A stretch of 64,000 nucleotides of DNA from Qipengyuania soli (GTDB taxonomy: Bacteria; Pseudomonadota; Alphaproteobacteria; Sphingomonadales; Sphingomonadaceae), in contig NZ_CP064654.1 in NCBI RefSeq assembly GCF_015529805.1, forward strand, positions 1,736,001 through 1,800,000, read 5' to 3'. The translations under genes and the position numbers were made by a program. Under the pieces are notes generated by a model that was given only the letters and a program-made list of their open reading frames with translations, had not been told where the DNA came from and did no database searches. Below, one piece after another: positions 35,344-44,085 of this stretch. The stretch's first letter is position 1. Every line of letters starts with the position of its first letter.

Positions 35344-36111
35344 TCAGGCGCGGTCAAGTTCCGAAAGCACGACCGCTATGGCTTCATTCGTCATGACGAG
35401 GCCCATATGCGAGCAACGAACCGCTATCGCGCGGTCGCGTTCGCCGGGCTTGCCGCAGGCGCAACGCGGGTGCACCACCCCGTCGCGCGGGCTCCAGATG
35501 GCCACAGTCTCGACAGGCGGCTTCTCCGACAGGACGGTATCTATCTCCGGTTCGTCCACGCGGTGGCCGGCAATGGCCTGATAGGCACGCCAGCCGTTGT
35601 TGGCGCGCGGGCTACCCGAGAAGGGCGAGCCCAGAGTGATCACTCGCGATATCTTGTCCGGATGCTTCTTGGCCAGTTCGCGAGCCATGACCCCGCCCAG
35701 CGACCAACCCACGAGCGCGATCGGCTCGCCATCCTTCTCGAACAGGGTGAGCAGGCGTTTTTCGACACGATCGAAACGGTCCGCGGTCGCGCCGAGATTG
35801 TAGCCGAGCCCCCACTTCTTCGCGATGTGCCCCGCGGCCTCCAGCCTGCGTGCCATCCAGCGCATCCGGATCGGGTGTGCACCGAAGCCGGGCAGCAGCA
35901 TGACCGTTTGTGGGCGGCGTGCGGGAGCGATCGCGAGCGGCTGGCCGAGCTTGCGGCGCAGCGGCTCGAACGGCCACAGGAATTCGCGCAGGAACAATTG
36001 CCAGCGCGGGCCGCGCGCGTCGTCCGGGCAAGGTTCGGCCGCCAGCGACAGCCGCCGGGCGAGTTCCTCGCGGTCGATGAAATTCGTGTCTCTGAACGGT
36101 AACGTTGCCAT
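35344..36111 (-). CDS. Alpha/beta hydrolase
   Basis: 255 residues. Nucleophile elbow GWSLGG (ALVGWSLGGVMARELAKKHP) and an oxyanion-side MLLPGFGAHPIRMRWMARRL. A His near the C-terminus in RCSHMGLVMTNEA is a candidate for the triad. No signal peptide, and substrate unknown. It lies 59 bases upstream of the ATP-grasp gene on the same strand and could belong to the Anbu transcript. The ATG at 36111 was chosen over a GTG at 36129; neither has a strong ribosome site. Confidence 0.82.
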   Translation of the reverse strand: MATLPFRDTNFIDREELARRLSLAAEPCPDDARGPRWQLFLREFLWPFEPLRRKLGQPLAIAPARRPQTVMLLPGFGAHPIRMRWMARRLEAAGHIAKKWGLGYNLGATADRFDRVEKRLLTLFEKDGEPIALVGWSLGGVMARELAKKHPDKISRVITLGSPFSGSPRANNGWRAYQAIAGHRVDEPEIDTVLSEKPPVETVAIWSPRDGVVHPRCACGKPGERDRAIAVRCSHMGLVMTNEAIAVVLSELDRA

Positions 36112-36166
36112 CACCGCGTAATAATGCACGAGGCCGATGAACGGCTCCCGAAAATCAAACGGTCAT

Positions 36167-36709
36167 TCAACCGTCGCAGTCGCCGATCCGCTCCTGGTTC
36201 GATTTCATGGTCATCTTCATGGTCTTGCCGTCGGGTGTCTGGGCATCCATCGTCATGGTCATGCTGGACGAGGTAGTGGTTCCGGTACCCTGCATCGTCA
36301 TGCGGGCCATACCATGTTCGGGTCGCGAGCAATTCATCACCGCGTCGATCGTCCCGCCATCGGTCTCGAACTTCTCGAAACTGCAATCCTCGTTCTTGTT
36401 CGACTGGCGGGCCATTTCCTCAAAGCCCTTGGCGGCTTCTTCCTTCGTCAGGCAGTATTCGTGGGTCTGCGGGCCGACGGAGATCATCTTTTTCATCATC
36501 TCCTGGATTTCCTTGGGCGCGCCGGGCACCTCGACATTCACCATTTCGACCGTGGCGCGGTATTGGCCCGGTTCGGGCTTCACGAGGTCCTTCGACTTCT
36601 CCGCTGCCTCTTTCATGGTGATCTTGCCATCGCCGTCCGCGTCCGCTTCGGGGCTGCCGCACGCGGCGACGAGGGCGGTTGCAGCAGCGAGCAGTAGATA
36701 ACGGCGCAT
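36167..36709 (-). CDS. DUF3617-like lipoprotein with one EF-hand loop
   Basis: 180 residues. Lipobox ALVAA-C gives a lipidated Cys at residue 17. Directly after it D23-E34 (DADGDGKITMKE) fits the 12-residue EF-hand consensus exactly: Asp at 1, 3 and 5, Gly at 6, Ile at 8, Glu at 12. The rest resembles DUF3617: KPEPGQYRATVEMVNVEVPG, EYCLTKEEAAKGFEEM, and a Met/Thr-rich C-terminal half with CSRPEHGMARMTMQG. The start at 36709 has GGGAGA. Function unknown; calcium sensing is inferred from the loop. It is divergent from uvrB. Confidence 0.85.
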   Translation of the reverse strand: MRRYLLLAAATALVAACGSPEADADGDGKITMKEAAEKSKDLVKPEPGQYRATVEMVNVEVPGAPKEIQEMMKKMISVGPQTHEYCLTKEEAAKGFEEMARQSNKNEDCSFEKFETDGGTIDAVMNCSRPEHGMARMTMQGTGTTTSSSMTMTMDAQTPDGKTMKMTMKSNQERIGDCDG

Positions 36710-36785
36710 TGAAATCTCCCTAGGACTGGCGACGAAGCTAACAGTCGGAAGCCATTGCGCAAGCGAAGTTGCAGCACACAACTTT

Positions 36786-36800
36786 GTTCCCCATATGTGC
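36786..36800 (+). promoter_or_regulatory. Possible LexA (SOS) box upstream of uvrB
   Basis: GTTC-CCCATAT-GTGC matches the alphaproteobacterial LexA direct repeat GTTC-N7-GTTC except for one base. It lies 4 bases before the uvrB ATG, where binding would block transcription start or clearance. uvrB is SOS-regulated in many bacteria. Confidence 0.35.
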
Positions 36801-36804
36801 ACGC

Positions 36805-39000
36805 ATGGCTGAGCTTGTAATCCGACGCGGACTCGAAGAACCCGACACCACCGGGGAGTTCGTACCCCACAAGCCGACACGGCCCGACAAGTCGATGGGC
36901 GGGCGGCCGTTCAAGCTCGTCAGCGACTACACGCCCTCGGGCGACCAGCCCACGGCGATCGCCGAACTGGTGGAGGCCGCAAGGGACGGCGAACAGACGC
37001 AGGTGCTGCTGGGCGTGACCGGCTCGGGCAAGACCTTCACCATGGCCAAGGTGATCGAGGAAATGCAGCGACCCGCGCTGATCCTCGCACCCAACAAGAT
37101 CCTCGCTGCGCAGCTCTATGGCGAATTCAAGAGCTTCTTCCCCGACAATGCGGTCGAGTATTTCGTCAGCTATTACGACTACTACCAGCCCGAAGCTTAT
37201 GTGCCGCGCTCGGACACCTACATCGAGAAGGAAAGCTCGGTGAATGAGGCGATCGATCGGATGCGCCACTCGGCCACGCGCGCACTGCTCGAACGCGATG
37301 ACGTGATCATCGTCGCCTCGGTCTCGTGCCTCTACGGCATCGGCTCGGTCGAGACCTATTCGGCGATGATCTTCGACCTCAAGACCGGCGACACGGTCGA
37401 CCAGCGCGAGATAATCCGCAAGCTGGTCGCGCTGCAGTACAAGCGCAACGACGCCGCATTCCAGCGCGGCAACTTCCGCGTGCGCGGCGACAATCTGGAA
37501 ATCTTCCCGAGCCACCTCGAGGATACCGCCTGGCGGATCAGCTTCTTCGGCGACGAGATCGAGGAGATCAGCGAATTCGACCCGCTGACCGGCAAGAAGG
37601 GCGCCGCGCTCGACAAGGTGCGCATCTACGCCAACTCGCACTACGTCACCCCCGGGCCGACGATGAAGCAGGCCATGGCGGCCATCAAGTTCGAGCTCGA
37701 AGAGCGGCTCAAGGAACTGCACGAGGAAGGCCGCCTGCTCGAAGCGCAGCGGCTGGAACAGCGCACCAATTTCGACCTCGAGATGATTGCTGCGACCGGC
37801 TCATGCGCGGGGATCGAGAATTACAGCCGCTTCCTCACCGGTCGCCTGCCGGGCGAACCGCCACCGACCTTGTTCGAATACCTGCCCGAGAACGCGCTGC
37901 TGTTCGTCGACGAAAGTCACCAGACCGTGCCGCAGGTCGGCGCGATGGCGCGCGGTGACCACCGCCGCAAGATCACGCTAGCCGAATACGGGTTCCGCCT
38001 GCCCTCGTGCATCGACAACCGCCCACTGCGCTTCAACGAATGGGACGCGATGCGCCCTCAGACCATTGCGGTTTCGGCCACGCCCGGCCCGTGGGAGCTG
38101 GAACAGTCGGGCGGCGTCTTCGCCGAGCAGGTCATACGCCCCACCGGCCTCATCGACCCGCCGGTCGAGATCAAGCCGGTCGAGGACCAGGTGCAGGACT
38201 GCATCGAGGAGTGCCGCAAGACCGCGGCAAAGGGCTATCGAACGCTCGTCACCACGCTGACCAAGCGCATGGCCGAGGACCTGACCGAGTTCATGCACGA
38301 GGCCGGCGTGCGCGTGCGCTACATGCACTCCGACGTCGAAACGCTGGAGCGCATCGAGCTGATCCGCGACCTGCGCCTCGGCGTCTATGACGTGCTGGTC
38401 GGCATCAACCTGTTGCGCGAAGGCCTGGACATTCCCGAATGCGGGCTGGTCTGCATCCTCGATGCCGACAAGGAAGGCTTCCTGCGTTCCGAAACCTCGC
38501 TCATCCAGACCATCGGCCGCGCCGCGCGCAATGTCGACGGGCGAGTGATCCTCTATGCCGACCGCATCACCGGCAGCATGGAGCGCGCGATGGCGGAGAC
38601 CGAGCGCCGCCGCGAAAAGCAACGCGAGTACAACGAGGAACACGGCATCACGCCGCAGACGATCAAGCGCCAGATCGCCGATATCGTTGCCCACACTGCC
38701 GCGCAGGACGGAGTCACCGTCGACACCGGGGATGACGAGCGCAACAACCTCGTGGGCCACAACCTGCGAGCCTATATCGAGGATCTCGAGAAGCGCATGC
38801 GCGCCGCTGCCGCCGATCTCGAATTCGAGGAAGCCGGACGTCTGCGCGACGAAATCCGCAGGCTCGAGAATGACGAGCTCGGCCTTGGCGATGGCGAGAA
38901 GAAGGCGCCGCTCGTCGGCCGCTCCAATGAAGGCAAGCCAGGCACACGCAAGACCCGTTACGGCAAGACAAGATACAAACGAATGGGGGGCAAGCCCTAG
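36805..39000 (+). CDS. uvrB: Excinuclease ABC subunit B UvrB
   Basis: Nucleotide excision repair: UvrB verifies the lesion handed over by UvrA and recruits UvrC. 731 residues. Walker [14 protein letters not shown], beta-hairpin region [12 protein letters not shown], helicase motifs [22 protein letters not shown] and [17 protein letters not shown], and [13 protein letters not shown]. The UVR domain lies near the C-terminus ([25 protein letters not shown]). The N-terminus carries an extra 30 or so residues before the FKLVSDY start seen in E. coli. The ATG at 36805 was chosen over one at 36769. Confidence 0.97.
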   Translation: MAELVIRRGLEEPDTTGEFVPHKPTRPDKSMGGRPFKLVSDYTPSGDQPTAIAELVEAARDGEQTQVLLGVTGSGKTFTMAKVIEEMQRPALILAPNKILAAQLYGEFKSFFPDNAVEYFVSYYDYYQPEAYVPRSDTYIEKESSVNEAIDRMRHSATRALLERDDVIIVASVSCLYGIGSVETYSAMIFDLKTGDTVDQREIIRKLVALQYKRNDAAFQRGNFRVRGDNLEIFPSHLEDTAWRISFFGDEIEEISEFDPLTGKKGAALDKVRIYANSHYVTPGPTMKQAMAAIKFELEERLKELHEEGRLLEAQRLEQRTNFDLEMIAATGSCAGIENYSRFLTGRLPGEPPPTLFEYLPENALLFVDESHQTVPQVGAMARGDHRRKITLAEYGFRLPSCIDNRPLRFNEWDAMRPQTIAVSATPGPWELEQSGGVFAEQVIRPTGLIDPPVEIKPVEDQVQDCIEECRKTAAKGYRTLVTTLTKRMAEDLTEFMHEAGVRVRYMHSDVETLERIELIRDLRLGVYDVLVGINLLREGLDIPECGLVCILDADKEGFLRSETSLIQTIGRAARNVDGRVILYADRITGSMERAMAETERRREKQREYNEEHGITPQTIKRQIADIVAHTAAQDGVTVDTGDDERNNLVGHNLRAYIEDLEKRMRAAAADLEFEEAGRLRDEIRRLENDELGLGDGEKKAPLVGRSNEGKPGTRKTRYGKTRYKRMGGKP

Positions 39001-39090
39001 AGCAGTTTGTCGCCCCGCAACGGCGTTCGTCCGATAGTCCTTGCCTCATCGGGCAGGTCACGCGATGCCCTGCACCAGGGGAGAACTGTC

Positions 39091-39873
39091 ATGACACCTA
39101 GGTTCCTGTTCGCGGTGGCACCCGTCGCGCTCGTCCTGTCCGCCTGCGCCACTACCGCCGTCGATCCGACGCCTGCAGTCGATACCGCCGCCATAGCCAG
39201 CGCCGTCGCGGCTTCCGACCGGCCCGAAAACGCGCGCAAGATGGACCAAGGCCGCAAGCCTGCCGAAGTCCTCGCATTCCTCGGTCTCGAGCCCGGCATG
39301 GTCGCCGCAGACCTGTTCACCGCAACGGGCTATTGGGCAGAGATCATGGGCCACGTCGTTGGCGAGAACGGCAAGGTAATCGCCTACCAGCCCGACCAGT
39401 TCTACAACGACGACAAGAGCAAGGCGGCCTGGGCCGGACTAATCGCCCGCAGTCCCGCGGTGGAGATGGCGCGGCACCCCTTCGATGCCTTTGCGCCGCC
39501 CGCCAGTTCGCTCGATTTCGCGATCATCAATGACTCCTACCACGACCTTTACTGGACGAGCGAACAGTACAAGATCCCGTTCACCGACCCCAAGGCCTAT
39601 GTCCGCGCGCTCTATGCCGGGATGAAGCCGGGCGGGATCGTCGGTGTGATCGACCATGTCGGCCAACCCGGCGATACCCGGGCGGTCGTCGATGCCGTCC
39701 ACCGTATCGACCCGGCAGTGGTTCGCGCCGATTTCGAGGCCGCCGGCTTCGTGTTCGAGGCGCAAAGCGACTTTCTGGCCAACCCGGAAGACGACCATAC
39801 CAAGCTGGTTTTCGATCCGTCCGTTCGCGGAAAGACCGACCGCTTCGTCTATCGCTTCCGCAAGCCACGCTGA
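39091..39873 (+). CDS. Exported methyltransferase-like lipoprotein
   Basis: 260 residues. The signal peptide with lipobox LVLSA-C predicts a lipid-anchored protein outside the cytoplasm. The remainder has a class I SAM-methyltransferase fold by eye: LGLEPGMVAADLFTATGYW at the motif I position (though the Gly-rich loop is weak, ATGYW), GKVIAYQPDQ at the motif II position, DFAIINDSYHDLY (motif IV), and LYAGMKPGGIVGVIDH (motif VI). S-adenosylmethionine is not known to be present in the periplasm, so activity is doubtful. Such exported relatives are widespread in proteobacteria. ATG 39091 has a GGGGAG site. The S10 peptidase gene follows after 46 bases. Confidence 0.8.
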   Translation: MTPRFLFAVAPVALVLSACATTAVDPTPAVDTAAIASAVAASDRPENARKMDQGRKPAEVLAFLGLEPGMVAADLFTATGYWAEIMGHVVGENGKVIAYQPDQFYNDDKSKAAWAGLIARSPAVEMARHPFDAFAPPASSLDFAIINDSYHDLYWTSEQYKIPFTDPKAYVRALYAGMKPGGIVGVIDHVGQPGDTRAVVDAVHRIDPAVVRADFEAAGFVFEAQSDFLANPEDDHTKLVFDPSVRGKTDRFVYRFRKPR

Positions 39874-39919
39874 TCCTCGCGATCTTGCCTGCATTGCCGA
39901 CCCTGCCATAGGAGAGAGC

Positions 39920-41416
39920 ATGACTGCCCGGATCCTCGCCCTGCTTGCCGCAAGCTCGGCCCTCGCCCTCAGCCCCGCCCATGCCGCCGACAAGGACGCG
40001 AGCGAGAAACCTGCCGCTGCCCCCTACGAAGCGAACAGTGCATCCAAGCGCTTCAGCGGGACCTTCGGCGGGCGTTCCGTGAGTTACACCGCGACGGTTT
40101 CGGAGCAGGTGCTCAAGGACGACAAGGGCACGGCCAAGGCGGCGATCGTCACGACCGCATATGTCGCCGAGCCGCGCGACCCGAACCGCCCGGTCACCTT
40201 CCTGTTCAACGGGGGGCCGGGCTCGGGTTCGCTCTGGCTGCAGATGGGAGCTTTCGGGCCCAAGCGCGTCGCCATCCCATCAGATGCCAGGGACGACGGC
40301 GGGCCGCCCTATCCGATCCTCGACAATCCCGATTCACTGCTCGACGTGACCGACCTCGTGTTCATCGACCCGGTAGGCACCGGATGGAGCCACACGATCG
40401 GCGACACCGACCCCAAGGATTACTGGGGCGTGACGCAGGATGCGAAATCGGTCGCGCAGGTCATCCGCCAATGGCTCAGCGAGAACGGACGCTGGAACAG
40501 TCCCAAATACCTCGGCGGCGAGAGCTACGGCACGACCCGCAGCGCGGCGGTCGTCAACGAGCTGGAGGGCGGATACAACGACGTCTCGCTCAACGGGGTG
40601 ATCCTGATTTCGACCGTGCTCGATTTCGCAGCCGGGGCGGAAACCGAAGGGGCCGAGCTGGGCTATATCACCACCCTCCCCTCTTTCGCCGCGACCGCAC
40701 TCTTTCACGGCAAGGCGAGCGCCCCCTCGGTCGAGCAATTCGTTGAGGAAGCACGCCAGTTCGCCATCGGGCCCTACGCTGCCTTCCTGCTCAAGGGGCA
40801 GAAAGCCAGCGCGAACGAACGCGCTGCAATTCGCGGCGAACTCGCCCGCTTCACGGGTCTCAGCGAAGCCTATCTCGAAAGCGCCGACCTGCGAGTGACA
40901 TCGGGCAGGTTCTACAAGGAATTGCTGCGCGACCGTGGCCAGACCGTGGGACGGCTCGATTCGCGCTACACCGGCAAGGACTACGACAATGCCGGCGAAT
41001 ACCCTGACAACGATCCGAGCTTCTACGGCATCGACGGCGGCTATACCGCCGCGGCCAACGCCTACATGCGGGACACCATCGGCTACAAGACCGAGCGACA
41101 GTATGTGACTATTGGCGGGGTAAGCGACTGGGACTGGCGCCTCAATGGCGGGCGCGACAGCGATGCCTATCTCAGCGTCGCCCCCTATCTCGGCCGCGCG
41201 CTGCGCGAGAATTCGGGCATGCGCATCTATGTCGGCCAGGGCTGGTACGATTTCGCCACGCCGTTTTTCGCTGCCGAGTATGCGCTCAGCCGCACGGGAT
41301 TTCCGCAGGACCGGATCGAGTTCCATTACTACGACGCGGGACACATGATGTACGTCCGCGACGAGGATCGGGCCAAGCTTTCGCGCGATATCCGGGCATT
41401 CATCCGATCGCGCTGA
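39920..41416 (+). CDS. S10 family serine carboxypeptidase, exported
   Basis: 498 residues with a signal peptide ending ALSPAHA. Catalytic triad candidates are Ser in GGESYGTTR, Asp in GWYDFATP and His in YDAGHMMY. The oxyanion segment FLFNGGPGSGSLWLQMG is the S10 hallmark. The enzyme removes C-terminal amino acids from peptides, probably in the periplasm. The start at 39920 follows GGAGAGAGC. Confidence 0.92.
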   Translation: MTARILALLAASSALALSPAHAADKDASEKPAAAPYEANSASKRFSGTFGGRSVSYTATVSEQVLKDDKGTAKAAIVTTAYVAEPRDPNRPVTFLFNGGPGSGSLWLQMGAFGPKRVAIPSDARDDGGPPYPILDNPDSLLDVTDLVFIDPVGTGWSHTIGDTDPKDYWGVTQDAKSVAQVIRQWLSENGRWNSPKYLGGESYGTTRSAAVVNELEGGYNDVSLNGVILISTVLDFAAGAETEGAELGYITTLPSFAATALFHGKASAPSVEQFVEEARQFAIGPYAAFLLKGQKASANERAAIRGELARFTGLSEAYLESADLRVTSGRFYKELLRDRGQTVGRLDSRYTGKDYDNAGEYPDNDPSFYGIDGGYTAAANAYMRDTIGYKTERQYVTIGGVSDWDWRLNGGRDSDAYLSVAPYLGRALRENSGMRIYVGQGWYDFATPFFAAEYALSRTGFPQDRIEFHYYDAGHMMYVRDEDRAKLSRDIRAFIRSR

Positions 41417-41470
41417 GGACAGTCGTCGCAGGGCAGTTGAATGCGCGCGCGCCTGTGCCATAGCGCGGCA

Positions 41471-42025
41471 ATGCGTCGCTCACTCGCTCTCCTGCCGCTG
41501 CTTCTGGCCGCCGCCTGCAAACCGCCCGCGTCGGACGAGTATGTCGAACGCTCGCGTATTGCCGGCGATGCGAGCGGGCCTTCGGAACCTGCGCCCTCTC
41601 CCGATAGCGAAGGTGCCATCTGGGCACCCTCGGGCAAGCCGCAACGGTTATTGTATGGCAAGCCAGGCGGACGGCCGTTGATGGCACTCGAATGCGAGAC
41701 GACACAAGGCATCCCGCTGCTCGCCTACACGCGGTTCGCCGCAGCCGACGCCCATGCCAAGGCCATCCTCGCCCTCATCGGCAATGGCCATGTTTCGCGC
41801 CTCAAGATCGACGCGGTGGAGCATAAGGGCGCATGGTTGTGGAAGGGCGCCGTAGCGGCGGAAGACACCCTGCTCGATGTCCTGACGGGTGCGCGCGAGG
41901 TCGAGGCGACGGTGCCCGGCGCCGGAAGCCTGATCCTCAATCCCAGCAACTTGCCGGGCGAGCTGGTCGAAGCCTGCCGCGCTATCGCGAAGCCCGCGCC
42001 TTCTCTGCCAGCAGATCCGGCGTAA
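41471..42025 (+). CDS. Hypothetical lipoprotein
   Basis: 184 residues. Lipobox LLAAA-C at residue 17; an ATG at 41441 would add ten residues ahead of the signal peptide. The mature part has a Pro/Ser-rich linker and a small beta-rich domain with GKPGGRPLMALECE near the centre, followed by alternating strands. No family recognised. Its last 44 bases overlap, on the other strand, the 3' end of dsbD. Confidence 0.75.
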   Translation: MRRSLALLPLLLAAACKPPASDEYVERSRIAGDASGPSEPAPSPDSEGAIWAPSGKPQRLLYGKPGGRPLMALECETTQGIPLLAYTRFAAADAHAKAILALIGNGHVSRLKIDAVEHKGAWLWKGAVAAEDTLLDVLTGAREVEATVPGAGSLILNPSNLPGELVEACRAIAKPAPSLPADPA

Positions 42026-44060
42026 GGACCTGCGGCAGCTGCTCGGCATCCTTGCCGGGCGCGTACCACAGGTAGAGCGGGACGCCAGCGACGCCCTCCT
42101 GGGTCAGCATGCGCGAAATCTCCTCGTCCGGCCGCGTCCAGTCGGCGCGCATCGCAATGACCCCGGCCTTATCGAAGGCTTCCTTCGTGTCCTCGCGTTC
42201 GATCGCGACGCTCTCGTTGACCTTGCAGGTCACGCACCAGTCGGCGGTGAACCACAGGAAGACAGGGCGCCCCGACGCGCGGGCCTGCGCGAGCGCTGCA
42301 TCACTGAAGGCAACCGGCTTGAGCAAGCCCTCGGCGGCTCGTTCCTGAGCTTGCGGCTGCGGGAGGAATGCCAGGGCTGCGCCCATGAAGAGGGCCAGCA
42401 CTGCAAAGACCGGGCCCGATCTGCCCTGTGCCTGCAAGCGCCCGGCCAATGTCAGCCACAGGAGCAGGACCATCCCCAGCAACAGGGCCATGAACAGAAA
42501 ACCGGCCCCGCCGATGCGCCAGATGAGCCAACCCAGCGCCAGCACCGTCAGCCCCATCGGCAGCGCCATCCAGCGCCGGAACTTCTCCATCCATGGTCCG
42601 GGCCTGGGCAGGCGCGCGCGGATCGCGGGCACGAAACCGACAAGGAGGAACGGCAGCGCAAGCCCGATGCCGAGCGCGACGAAGACGAGCAGCCCGTCGA
42701 GCGGCGGGATCACCAGCGCTGCACCCAGCGCGAGCGCCATGAAGGGGCCAGTGCACGGTGTCGCGACGAATGCCGCCAGGAGGCCCGTCGCAAACGAACT
42801 TCCGCGCGATGGCTTGCCGCCCGAAATGGCGAAGCCGGGGACTTCGAAGACGCCAAGGAAATTCGCGGTCAGTGCTAGTGCCAGGAGGAAAAGGCCCACC
42901 ACCACGACCGGGTTTTGCAACTGGAACGCCCAACCGACCTGCTCGCCCGCAGAGCGCAGTGCTAGGATCGCCAGCCCCAATCCCGCGCATGCCAGCACAA
43001 CCCCTGCCGCATAAGCGAGCGCGTCGTGCCGCGCGGCATGCTCGTCGCCCCCGGCTTTCGCCAGGGTCAGCGCTTTCAGGCTGAGGATCGGGAAGACACA
43101 CGGCATGACGTTGAGCAGCATCCCGCCGACGAGTGCCGCCAGCAGCAGTTGCCACAGCACCGGCTGCGGCCCGCCCCGGATCGGCTTGACCCCCTCGAGC
43201 GGCACATCGGCCGGAAAAGCTGTGAACCGGACGCCGGTACCGTTGCCGAGGTCGAGGATGCCTTCGATCCTTGGCGGGCGCGGTGTCGCTTCGAGCTCGA
43301 CGGTGTCAGGAATGGCGATTGACGCCAGCGGCACCTCGACGACCAGAAGGTCCCCCTCGCGGATGAAGGTCTGGGTCCCCGTGTAGATGACCTGCTGGCC
43401 CTGCCCGATCTCGCCCGTGGCGATGAAGACGTGCGGTTCGCCCGCAAGATCGCTCGCTGCGGGGAGCGGGATGCCGATCCTGAGGCGATCGCCCTTGAAC
43501 TCGAAACCTGCCTCCGATCCCAGCGGCGGGACTATCGCGGCACGCCATTTGCCGAAGCGCGGGTCCCTCGCCAGTTTGGCGGGATCAAGGGTCAACCGCG
43601 CTTCCTGGGGTACGCAGATCTTGTCGGTGCAGGCGAGGTAGCTCGCGACGACCGATATCGGCGCGGTGTTGCCAATCGCTGCCTGCCGCGGAACCGTGAT
43701 GGGAACGAGGACCGTGTACGGCCCTTCGTAGACATGGTTCATCAGGTCACCGACCACCAGCCGCTGCGGCAGAGGATACTGTGGTTCCCCGGCCTTCCAC
43801 CCGTCGGGCAATTGCCACTTGAGATCCATGCCCAGCCCCGCATCGCCGGGGTTGGACCAGTATCCGTGCCATTCGGGGGATGACGGCGTGAAATGCAGCG
43901 CCAGCGTCCATTCCTGCCCCGGTCGGGGCTGACCATCCGCCACGAGTTCGACCGATATCCTGTCGCTGCCGATACCCTGGGCATTGACGGGCGCGGCGAA
44001 GGCCAGCGCCAGCAGCATGAACAGTGCGGCGACGCGCTCCAATATCCTTGCTTCGATCAC
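41982..44060 (-). CDS. dsbD: Thiol:disulfide interchange protein DsbD
   Basis: 692 residues. Transfers reducing power from cytoplasmic thioredoxin to the periplasm. Layout: signal peptide; N-terminal DsbD-alpha-like domain with the CTDKIC pair (C144, C149); an eight-helix membrane domain with Cys in NVMPCVFPI and ATPCTGPF; and a C-terminal thioredoxin-like domain with WCVTC (C609, C612). All three redox pairs are present. The start is GTG at 44060; the long frame further upstream to 44618 is antisense to the UbiH-type gene. Divergent from that gene with 25 bases between starts. Confidence 0.92.
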   Translation of the reverse strand: MIEARILERVAALFMLLALAFAAPVNAQGIGSDRISVELVADGQPRPGQEWTLALHFTPSSPEWHGYWSNPGDAGLGMDLKWQLPDGWKAGEPQYPLPQRLVVGDLMNHVYEGPYTVLVPITVPRQAAIGNTAPISVVASYLACTDKICVPQEARLTLDPAKLARDPRFGKWRAAIVPPLGSEAGFEFKGDRLRIGIPLPAASDLAGEPHVFIATGEIGQGQQVIYTGTQTFIREGDLLVVEVPLASIAIPDTVELEATPRPPRIEGILDLGNGTGVRFTAFPADVPLEGVKPIRGGPQPVLWQLLLAALVGGMLLNVMPCVFPILSLKALTLAKAGGDEHAARHDALAYAAGVVLACAGLGLAILALRSAGEQVGWAFQLQNPVVVVGLFLLALALTANFLGVFEVPGFAISGGKPSRGSSFATGLLAAFVATPCTGPFMALALGAALVIPPLDGLLVFVALGIGLALPFLLVGFVPAIRARLPRPGPWMEKFRRWMALPMGLTVLALGWLIWRIGGAGFLFMALLLGMVLLLWLTLAGRLQAQGRSGPVFAVLALFMGAALAFLPQPQAQERAAEGLLKPVAFSDAALAQARASGRPVFLWFTADWCVTCKVNESVAIEREDTKEAFDKAGVIAMRADWTRPDEEISRMLTQEGVAGVPLYLWYAPGKDAEQLPQVLTPDLLAEKARASR

Positions 44061-44085
44061 GCCGCTCGCTCTAGGGATGCCGCCG

